DNA of 64,000 bases, taken from Nostoc sp. CHAB 5844. GTDB taxonomy: Bacteria; Cyanobacteriota; Cyanobacteriia; Cyanobacteriales; Nostocaceae. Below are positions 57,001-64,000 of the stretch, piece by piece. The DNA lies in NCBI RefSeq assembly GCF_020829595.1, contig NZ_JAIVFW010000008.1, forward strand, positions 1 to 64,000, given 5' to 3'. A program made the translations under genes and the position numbers. Each line of letters opens with the position of its first letter. Position 1 is the stretch's first letter. Below the pieces are notes generated by a model. It searched no databases. It saw only the letters and a program-made list of their open reading frames with translations, and was not told the DNA's origin.

Positions 57001-58164
57001 AATACTTTGGTAATTAATATTGGCGCAACTGCCACCGAAATGGCTTTGGTTGATGTCCCAGAAAATTTGTTGCAATTAGCGCACAAAGATTTTATGCTTC
57101 ACAGTTTTCCCTACGCGAGTAAGGGGATAGAACAAGATATTATTTGTCAGTTACTAATTCCATCTAAATATCGGCAATCACGTAGAGAAAACCAAAGCAC
57201 AAGTCAAAGCAATACTAGTAATCCCCTGCATTGGCAACCTACTTTTGCTGATGTGGACAAAATGCAGTGGCAAAGTTTGGGCTTAGACAAATTTGATTTA
57301 CCGCGAGCCGGAGAGCCAGATATCGGCGTGCGGATTCGTTTGCAACAGCGCCTCGAAAGTTCAGTATTGGGACAAGCTACTCTAGAAGCTGCCTTGGCTT
57401 TGAAGTTAATTTTGCAACATCAGGAAAATTTTACCCTAGATTTGGCAGACCAACAGTGGATACTGCAACGCCGCGACTTAGAAAATCAGGTGTTTGTCCC
57501 CTTTGTGCGACGGCTGAACCGGGAATTGAATAAATTGTTAGTTGCGCGGGGTATCCCCACCGAAGCAATTAATCAAGCCATCTTGACTGGTGGGGTTGCA
57601 TCATTAGGAGTTGTCCATCATTGGCTACGGCAAAAACTTCCCAACGCTAGGATGATTCAAGACTCGTATCTGGGGGAAAATGGCGCACCGAATTGCAGCC
57701 GCGTGGCTTATGGTTTGGCGATGTTACCTTTGCATTCCCAGATTTTGGAAGAACCGAGACAACAGTACACTGATTATTTTCTGTTTACAGAATTGCTGCG
57801 TCTACTGCCAGAGCGGAGTTTATCGTTTAACGAAGTGCTTCAGTTGTTTGAGGGACGGGGAATTAATACGAGTATTTGTCAGCAGCGGTTATTGGCATTT
57901 TTAGAAGGAGAATTACCACCAGGTTTGATACCAACACCACCAGAGTCAGCATGGCTTACCCAGAATTCATATCAGAATCCAGATTATCAGGCGATCGCAG
58001 CTGCGCCCCTGTTTGAAAAGCAAGGTAATCTCAGCTATCGTCCCAACTCCCAGCAATTGTTAGCCTTGCGCCGCTATCTGGAAGAAGTAAAAGCCAGTAC
58101 ACAGCAATCTTTGGAGGAGCCGTACACGGTTAATTTTGTCAAGGGAGTGGTAAGTAGAGAGTAG
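54004..58164 (+). CDS. large protein with C-terminal Hsp70/actin-like ATPase domain
   Basis: The 1386 residues have four parts. First is a helical N-terminus with coiled coils (about 1-290; LQERSTLMQEIRQLEQKRL). Second is an acidic Pro/Thr/Ser-rich region (about 290-760) with a 15-residue exact duplication (DAGLLEPSNIQ). Third is an actin/Hsp70-type fold with phosphate-1 YLGIDLGTTGISAALLN (near 775), phosphate-2 VINIGATATEMALVD (near 1000) and adenosine motif AILTGGVASLGVVHHW (near 1192). Fourth is a helical tail. There is no DnaK substrate-binding domain. The acidic region suggests a scaffold or stress/division role, but the function is unknown. The start is GTG 54004; no signal peptide. Confidence 0.85.
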   Translation: MTSRADEIQKLIADIDNLLTNNGKRLPKLLSGQAPEAREVLERVRNFLVNLKETEDLQGNIPQPTGQMPASPLLAKFAEQGNNQSSVELYQSEQAESSVLSNQLKTEMATLIQPLQAELTALLQERSTLMQEIRQLEQKRLQNYSLSQQLANQEQIIGEFLQVLMSRLVSTVAPHIKENVAHDLNAVSISHHNSVELTPSATVPSLESSAQVERLTQFAKELDQRLLSLDGTVNVVFEALQRNINTYHESLSQALARMHTTGLQGEQLLVSFLNNLTQQLQQYSTNIPTAGVVKETSPRSPFPTKEVAATVETVQPVATTTEAATPSLELPQPEVEFAADVATNDLDAMLLELTGNVPQPADASTTPIELEGFEDWDNLLDAAKQPLNSQALISSPEAATSPPETFEIFTDSSPPSLELTDTDEVDQLYASLFNTSSVPQPSVETTPQEPTPDFATNLIDTAPPSTAVETPETSAVVTEDFSELNISDTSSTLPVDGNVSLPESIFTQSDAGLLEPSNIQFPQPDAGLLEPSNIQPQNTPTHSPQFIDLSSDFQQKLFFEEEPELSSTTLSYSPSLRENIPVQPEQNDTITSLSELFADESSEEQLWPGLSPAEVAQTLEEPTPEVAVQAEVQEKLLDTYIAASPQENLLAPEVMQSASLPEISLNEEQLQQLNQDLANFDELLNYQSADAYSLADTQPPPNLTFPNPQTVDHTPNVAFSRPAVPPVAPISLPQTEVDLNFSPANEKKKEVTSGSSSPNQIEILVDVHNSVWYLGIDLGTTGISAALLNRSQSVVYPIYWSAENIPGATSFQHSFRLPAEVYLPNASVSQVGGEVNQAKKSSHCSAQLKPYLQVAIPYKSEQQKWEPVLQFNEFSAGPLIWVVRSLSKLLLTLKSDRQSTTQGLVAMAVGINQPTFHSIVSKIAGVICTCPSSWSEQYRFNLREALLTSKIVQHPQQVFFIEEAIASLISLFDQSNGETIQVSDRSGLHPVQTPESLLGNTLVINIGATATEMALVDVPENLLQLAHKDFMLHSFPYASKGIEQDIICQLLIPSKYRQSRRENQSTSQSNTSNPLHWQPTFADVDKMQWQSLGLDKFDLPRAGEPDIGVRIRLQQRLESSVLGQATLEAALALKLILQHQENFTLDLADQQWILQRRDLENQVFVPFVRRLNRELNKLLVARGIPTEAINQAILTGGVASLGVVHHWLRQKLPNARMIQDSYLGENGAPNCSRVAYGLAMLPLHSQILEEPRQQYTDYFLFTELLRLLPERSLSFNEVLQLFEGRGINTSICQQRLLAFLEGELPPGLIPTPPESAWLTQNSYQNPDYQAIAAAPLFEKQGNLSYRPNSQQLLALRRYLEEVKASTQQSLEEPYTVNFVKGVVSRE

Positions 58165-58373
58165 GGACGCTCACATCTTGCACCCGACGACTGAAGTCGC
58201 GGCTACACAGGCAAAACCCGCCTGCGCGGGTTTCAAACCCTTGATTTTGGTTAATCCGCGTAGGCGGTGAGACCAGCGCTGCGGGAGGGTTTCCCTCCGC
58301 AGGCGACTGGCGAACCCGAAGGGACTTCGTTTCTATAGCCACGAATTCCATTCGTCGGGGCTGGTTTTTCCGC
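58165..58373. repeat. GC-rich repeat between convergent genes
   Basis: Contains GACGACTGAAGTCGCGGCTA, CAAAACCCGCCTGCGCGGGTTT (stem AACCCGC / GCGGGTT) and GAGGGTTTCCCTC, all typical interspersed repeats of Nostoc-like genomes. The two convergent genes end on either side; the stem could end transcription of both. Confidence 0.6.
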
Positions 58374-61319
58374 CTACTTATCACTCAACGGTGTCCAATT
58401 ACCAGAAGGAACAAATGCCGCCCAATATTGCGGATGCTCATATTCCTGAGTGTTGAGCATTTCCAACTGTGCAGCACGTAAAGCTTCATGTCGCCCCTTA
58501 CCAGCTTGCAAATTCTGGTAATACTTCACCATTAATTCCTTTGTCGCCACATCGTCCACCAACCACAGACTTAGCACCTGACTTTGCGAACCAGCAATTA
58601 CCAAAGCACGGCGCAAACCATACACACCATCGCCAACTTTTACATCACCCTTACCAGTGTCACAAGCTGACAACACAACTAATTGATTGGAACGTAAATC
58701 TAAACCAGCCACTTCCAGCGCTGTCAACACACCATCATCATTGTTGTTTGTGGCTTGTTTGCGTTGATTAAACCCAGCCAACGCCAACCCAGAACGTAAC
58801 AAGGGATTTTCTACTTGGAAAATTTTTGGTGCGCGTGGTATGTTTTCAAAATCTGCTGATGCGTTAAGATTTTGTTCAATATCAGCAATGAAGAAACCAT
58901 GAGTAGCTAAGTGTAAAATACTGGGATTTTGTAGTTGTTTGACAGTTGTTTCTGTAGCCTCTTTACCTAACAATAATTTTGCATTGGGTAAAGTCTGTTT
59001 AATAGCTGCGGCTTCATCTTTAGTCGCAGGTAACGCGTCAAATTCCAAGTTTGCCAAATCACCAGAACGGCGATTTTGGGAACCCCGCACACCAGTACTA
59101 CTAGCGGATGCTACAGTTTGCTCTTTGTTGTTATAGTCAACATCTGCCAGCACGACGGGAGCAGTGGCGTTGTTAACATTTGACCCCAAGCGTAATAAAT
59201 CTCGCCCACTGGAGAGGTAAGAAAAAGCGTAACGCTGAATGAGAAATTTATCTTGCTCATCCTTTAACGCTTCAAAGGGAATTAGAGTTAATTGCCCATC
59301 GGGTGAGACTAAAATATGGCTGGCATCACCTAATAAAGGGCGGATGAGTGCGGTTAATTTTTCATCTAAAGTACGAGCAAGTTTTTTGAATGTCCTTCCG
59401 GTGGCTAATGCTGCGCGAAAATCAACAGCTAATTTATCAATTTCTGTGGCTTCGCCTAAATCAACCCACTTCGGTTCACCAGAGGAGCGTAATACAGCCG
59501 CAGCATAACGTGGTTTACTCAACCCTTGAGCATTCGTCTTGGTTTTGGGGTTGAATGGTTGATATTGGACAATTTCTACTAAGGCTGAATTTTTTGGTAG
59601 TTTAGCTTGAATTGCTGCTAACTGAACTGGTTGGGTTTGCTGACGGAATTCGGCACTTTTAGCACTAATAGCTGCTTCCAACTTTTCTTTTTCTGCTTCT
59701 AGTTGTTCCAACCCAGTTTTCAGGTTAGCAGTCTGTTTTCCTGATGCTGAGAAGACTAACGCAGACAATTGCTGTTGTACTTGCAGCCATTGAGCAAATA
59801 ATTTTTGCGTTTCGGGGTTTTTGTTCAGTTGAGCGCGTAGTATTTGAATGCTGTCAGTTACAGCATCTAATACCAGCCCTTTGCGGCGGAGTACAGTAGT
59901 TAGGGCTAGAGATGCGGCGGTTGAATTGTTACGGGCTTCTTGTAAAGGTAAGGATACGGTAATATCAGTTGTCGTTCTAAAAGTTCTCACGTAGTTCTGT
60001 TTTCGTTGTTCTGAGCCAACAGCAAAAATCAGATTCAGATTTTGTGCTTCAACGTCTAACCCACGGCTAAAGAAATCGATAGCACGAGTAATATCTCCCT
60101 GTACGAAATATAGTGCAGCTAAATTCTTCAAACTAGATGCAACATCGGGATGTTCTTGACCCAATACCTTTTCTTTGATAGCCAGAGAACGTTGCAACAG
60201 AGGCTCTGACTGTTGATATTTTCCCTGTGAATAATAAAGTTGAGCCAAATCATTCAAGCTAGATGCAAAGGAAGGATGTTCTTGACCCAGCACCTTCTCG
60301 TTGATTTTTAAAGAACGGAGATACAGAGGTTCCGCCTGTTGATAATTTCCTTGTACGTGATATATTGCAGCCAAATCACTCAAGGTAGAGGCCACATCGG
60401 GATGTTCTTGACTCAGCACCTTCTCATAGATGGCTAGGGAACGGAGATACAGAGGCTCAGCCTGTTGATATTTTTCCTGTAGGAGATATAGTGTAGCCAA
60501 ATTATTCAAGCTAGATGCAAAGGAGGGATGTTCTTTACCTAGTACCTTTTCTTGGATAGCTAACGAACGCAGATGCAGAGGTTCTGCCTGTTGATAATTT
60601 CCTTGTCCACCGTATAGTGCAGCCAAATCACTCAAAGTAGTGGCAACAGAGGGATGTTCTTTACCCAGCACTTTTTCTAAGATAGCCAGGGAACGAAGAT
60701 ACAGAGGTTCCGCTTGTTGATATTTTCCCTGTACGAGATATAGTGCAGCCAAATTATTTAAGCTAACGGCAACATCGGGATGTTGTTTACCAAGTACTTT
60801 CTCTTTGATAGCTAGGGAGCGGAGATACACAGGTTCCGCCTGTTGATATTTTCCCTGTACGAAATATAGTGCAGCCAAATTATTTAAGCTAACGGCAACA
60901 TCGGGATGTTGTTTACCCAGTAACCTTTCTCTAATAGCCAAAGAGCGGAGATACAGAGGTTCTGCCTGTTGATATTTTCCCTGTCCGTGATATATTGCAG
61001 CCAAAGTATTTAAATTATCGCCCACGGAGAGATGTTCCTTCCCCAGCACATGCTCTCTAATAGCCAATGCACGTTCTGCTAAAGGAATAGCAGTACTATA
61101 TTTACCTTCTAGATATAACCTAAATGCCTGTTGATATAGATTTTCTGCTTCCCTTAAGGCTGCTTGTCGCTCTGCTGAAGATGCAGGAGATTGCTGTTGC
61201 GCTATACTTTGAATTTGCACACTTAACAGTAGCCCGGTTGTCATCGCAACTGCTATTGTCCAAGGTGTTAACAAAATACCCGCAGCATTAATTGCATTAA
61301 ATAACTTTTTCACTGTCAA
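58374..61319 (-). CDS. exported TPR-CHAT protein (caspase-like)
   Basis: The 981 residues start with a hydrophobic signal (ILLTPWTIAVAMTTGLLLSV). Eight to nine TPR units of 42 residues follow (about 55-430; GKYQQAEPLYLRSLAI, VLGKEHPSVATTLSDLAALY), of the kinesin-light-chain type. A helical connector leads to a CHAT domain (about 690-980). The caspase-like dyad is intact: LHLATHGFF (His807) and LVVLSACDTGKGD (Cys886). CHAT proteins are cysteine peptidases. The TPR part should bind a partner or substrate; the export signal suggests a periplasmic site. The unit repeats are about 126 bp in DNA and nearly identical, so the copy number may vary. Confidence 0.9.
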   Translation of the reverse strand: MTVKKLFNAINAAGILLTPWTIAVAMTTGLLLSVQIQSIAQQQSPASSAERQAALREAENLYQQAFRLYLEGKYSTAIPLAERALAIREHVLGKEHLSVGDNLNTLAAIYHGQGKYQQAEPLYLRSLAIRERLLGKQHPDVAVSLNNLAALYFVQGKYQQAEPVYLRSLAIKEKVLGKQHPDVAVSLNNLAALYLVQGKYQQAEPLYLRSLAILEKVLGKEHPSVATTLSDLAALYGGQGNYQQAEPLHLRSLAIQEKVLGKEHPSFASSLNNLATLYLLQEKYQQAEPLYLRSLAIYEKVLSQEHPDVASTLSDLAAIYHVQGNYQQAEPLYLRSLKINEKVLGQEHPSFASSLNDLAQLYYSQGKYQQSEPLLQRSLAIKEKVLGQEHPDVASSLKNLAALYFVQGDITRAIDFFSRGLDVEAQNLNLIFAVGSEQRKQNYVRTFRTTTDITVSLPLQEARNNSTAASLALTTVLRRKGLVLDAVTDSIQILRAQLNKNPETQKLFAQWLQVQQQLSALVFSASGKQTANLKTGLEQLEAEKEKLEAAISAKSAEFRQQTQPVQLAAIQAKLPKNSALVEIVQYQPFNPKTKTNAQGLSKPRYAAAVLRSSGEPKWVDLGEATEIDKLAVDFRAALATGRTFKKLARTLDEKLTALIRPLLGDASHILVSPDGQLTLIPFEALKDEQDKFLIQRYAFSYLSSGRDLLRLGSNVNNATAPVVLADVDYNNKEQTVASASSTGVRGSQNRRSGDLANLEFDALPATKDEAAAIKQTLPNAKLLLGKEATETTVKQLQNPSILHLATHGFFIADIEQNLNASADFENIPRAPKIFQVENPLLRSGLALAGFNQRKQATNNNDDGVLTALEVAGLDLRSNQLVVLSACDTGKGDVKVGDGVYGLRRALVIAGSQSQVLSLWLVDDVATKELMVKYYQNLQAGKGRHEALRAAQLEMLNTQEYEHPQYWAAFVPSGNWTPLSDK

Positions 61320-61505
61320 TTTACAGGCTTGTGAAATTGGCTATTGAATAAATCATGCCGTCCTCAGCAATTTTCGCAAAGCCGTTGTTAAAAAACTCAA
61401 AAATTCTCCCCTTCCTCTCCGCGTCTTTGCGCCTCTGCGTGAGACAAAATCACATCTCACAACACCCAACGCAAAAAATTCTTCAACACTTTTACCTCAA
61501 AGGCT

Positions 61506-61578
61506 CAACGTTGAAGCAAAAAGGCTCAACTTTCACCCTCAGAACCCCAACGTTGAAGCAAAAAGGCTCAACCTTCAC
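61506..61578. repeat. 42-bp direct duplication
   Basis: CAACGTTGAAGCAAAAAGGC and the following TCAAC plus YTTCAC occur at 61506 and at 61548. Each unit contains the palindrome AACGTT. It is located about 200 bases upstream of the CHAT gene start and may lie in its leader or promoter. Confidence 0.85.
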
Positions 61579-61657
61579 TCTTTGAACTCCAAACTTGAGC
61601 CTCTGAACTCGGAACTTGGACTTCAAAACCTCAAATGTCGCCTTCAAAACTCGGTTA

Positions 61658-61761
61658 ATACCATTTCACTTTAAAATTGATACATTTAGGCAGGCAGAGG
61701 AGCAGGGGAGCAGAGGGGCAGAGGAGAAATTATTTGTATCATTTATTTGGTGAAATGGTAT
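61658..61761. mobile_element. 104-bp MITE-like element
   Basis: Ends ATACCATTTCAC (61658-61669) and GTGAAATGGTAT (61750-61761) are perfect inverted repeats; the match resumes inward with TGATACA / TGTATCA. The middle is a purine run (GGCAGAGGAGCAGGGGAGCA). A one-sided relative (ATACCATTTCACT..TTGATACAT) occurs at 16338-16366. No coding capacity. Confidence 0.7.
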
Positions 61762-61809
61762 AACCACACAATTTGCTGGGATGATAGCAAAAAAGTAAAA
61801 GTTAAAATA

Positions 61810-61845
61810 CCAGAACCCCGGCTTTTACAAAAACCGAGGTTCTGG
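61810..61845 (-). terminator. terminator of nifH
   Basis: A 12-position stem (CCAGAACCCCGG 61810-61821 / CCGAGGTTCTGG 61834-61845, one mismatch) lies 33 bases after the nifH stop codon, with a T-rich tail (TATTTTAACTTTT) on the leftward strand. It confirms that nifH is transcribed alone. Confidence 0.8.
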
Positions 61846-61877
61846 TTGCTCAGAAATAATTTATGACTGCATCAAAA

Positions 61878-62783
<906 letters not shown>

Positions 62784-62998
62784 CTACAATTAATTTGATT
62801 GCAAAGTTCTATAGTCAAATAGTGGTTAGAGATTAGATAGAGAGGATTTGTATATCAGGAATATTGCAAGTATTACCAAATGCAGATTCAGATAACTTTC
62901 AAGAGATGAAGTTGGTATTTGTAGCCTGGTGGCTATCGGGTGTGTGCTGAGATTTAATCTGCAAATGCAAGGCAAAATTTAGAAAAGCTTGACATAAA

Positions 62999-63018
62999 AA
63001 TTACAAGTGGTTGTAATT
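62999..63018. promoter_or_regulatory. inverted repeat upstream of nifH
   Basis: A perfect 8-bp inverted repeat with a 4-base centre (AATTACAA / TTGTAATT). It has the size of a dimeric regulator site and lies in the nifH upstream region. No known binding factor is assigned. Confidence 0.35.
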
Positions 63019-63840
63019 AAATCGCCATCGGTTGCTCAAGCCTTAAGAGTGGTGACAGTAGCAATTGACATTTCCCCAGGTTTTTTCTCTGAACCCAACC
63101 AACCAAAATTGCACTCCACTCTGAATGGTTCCTACAACTTTCCTGTTTTTGAATATGTTCTAGCTGTTCAAAACTTGTTTTGACGATCGCACCAAATGAT
63201 ATCCTCAAGATACTGAGCGATCGCCGATCCTAGTATTTCTGACAAATATTCCTGAAAAATCACTCAATCTGCTTTTAATTAATGCAGTTAAATCAATCTT
63301 CTATTACAGAGATAGAGTTAATTTCGCTTCCACTATGTTCAGTAACTGTTCTTGTTCTGATTTCTTTTAGATTGCCAGGTTGTACTAAGAGTCTTTCTTC
63401 CCAGGCTCATAGAGTAATTAGTTCTGGCTGATAATACTAGCTTGTATAGCCAACTCTTACTAGTTATTATCTAAGCAAGTTATCACTGACTTCAAGTTTG
63501 TACTAAGGTTACAATCCTGTTTATCTGGCTGATTTCTATCGTTATCCAAAGGCATAACAATATTGAAGTGGATTTACCAGAGCAAAAGGACTTTATTGAG
63601 TTTACCTCAATATTTTTCTTGAAGTCTTTTGCATTCTTGCTTTTTTGATTCCTATTGTCAGCTTAACACTGTTTTACTAATTTATTTATCAAAAGGTGAA
63701 GTATTTTTTCTGGTAACAGATGATTCTTGTTAATATTTTGCTTAGACATTAGTGGTGTAATGAGATTGGGTAGATTATAAAAGTTTTTGCTCACAATTTA
63801 AGTTTTAGTGTTTGTTAAATTTGAACTTATATAGTGTTCC

Positions 63841-63945
63841 TATATCTCAATACGGTTCAGTTAGTAAAACTCGATTCTTAAAGAGCCGCCTAAATCACCC
63901 TTTTTAAGGGGGGCTAGGGGCTTAACTGAACCGTATTGAGATATA
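63841..63945. mobile_element. 105-bp MITE with 23-bp terminal inverted repeats
   Basis: A perfect 23-bp inverted repeat (begins TATATCTCAATACGGTTCAG at 63841; mirror at 63923-63945) encloses about 60 bases with CACCCTTTTTTAAGGGGGGC. The ends start with TA, as in IS630/Tc1-type MITEs that insert at TA. No coding capacity. Confidence 0.88.
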
Positions 63946-64000
63946 TCTAACTTCAAAAAAGCAAACTTCAAGCTCGGACTTTTTACCTAATTTTAAATGT

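Larger units (their letters stand above)
61320..61877. other. gene-free region between CHAT and nifH
   Basis: Holds a 42-bp direct duplication (61506-61572), the MITE-like element (61658-61761) and the nifH terminator (61810-61845). Open frames here have repeat-derived composition and are not called. Confidence 0.65.

Noticed and set aside
60020-61190. Tandem DNA repeats of about 126 bp as a possible satellite
   Set aside because: They are the coding units of the TPR domain and keep frame.

Overview
The window is chromosomal DNA of a filamentous, probably heterocyst-forming cyanobacterium of the Nostoc/Anabaena/Calothrix kind. The evidence is a NifH protein, the circadian kinase SasA, the nitrogen regulator PipX followed by PipY, a SepF-type division protein, a DUF3493 (LPA3-type) protein, XisH/XisI, Uma2 proteins, a PEP-CTERM protein, very frequent GCGATCGC (HIP1) octamers and many heptameric tandem repeats between genes. 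Family names come from reading the translations and motifs; no database search was made.

Layout. 0-7.9 kb: end of an RTX-type protein, a surface SLH/glycosidase-like protein, a decayed HicA gene, a Uma2 protein, a membrane Clp-fold protease, a peptidoglycan-binding exported protein and an unknown membrane protein. 8.0-15.4 kb: the housekeeping block rimP-nusA-rnpM(ylxR)-infB plus two cyanobacterial hypotheticals, opened by a hairpin attenuator in the rimP leader and closed by a terminator. 15.4-19.0 kb: an accessory island in which hicBA, a vapBC-like pair and xisHI are each separated and bounded by copies of the same GT-rich repeat. 19.0-22.1 kb: a half-length cyanovirin-like secreted protein, an internally deleted IS4-type element, and an NB-ARC (STAND) gene broken both by this IS and by a 146-bp MITE with clear target duplication. 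22.1-30.5 kb: an SLH lipoprotein, a GDSL esterase with PEP-CTERM, a class II aldolase-like protein, a Uma2 protein, an M42 peptidase, tRNA-Thr(CGU), DUF3493 and a beta-helix/SLH protein.

30.5-47.3 kb: sasA behind a 1.3-kb gap, a metallophosphoesterase, der and an EcfT-like gene, pipX-pipY, sepF and proC, a Ski2-like RNA helicase, a PAS histidine kinase, and a LysR regulator divergent from a methyltransferase. 47.4-58.2 kb: an exported hypothetical, a solute-binding lipoprotein, a coiled-coil hypothetical, a crp/fnr-DUF2232-cobT set, and a 1386-residue protein ending in an Hsp70/actin-like ATPase. 58.4-64 kb: an exported TPR-CHAT caspase-like protein, then a solitary nifH with no nifD or nifK beside it and about 1.2 kb of non-coding DNA upstream.

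The best-supported unusual features are the repeat-partitioned toxin-antitoxin/XisHI island, the MITE- and IS-split NB-ARC gene (the pre-insertion reading frame can be reconstructed), the orphan nifH, the exported TPR-CHAT protein and the Hsp70-like giant. I saw no CRISPR array, prophage, or clearly new multi-gene system; the closest candidates are set out as inferences.
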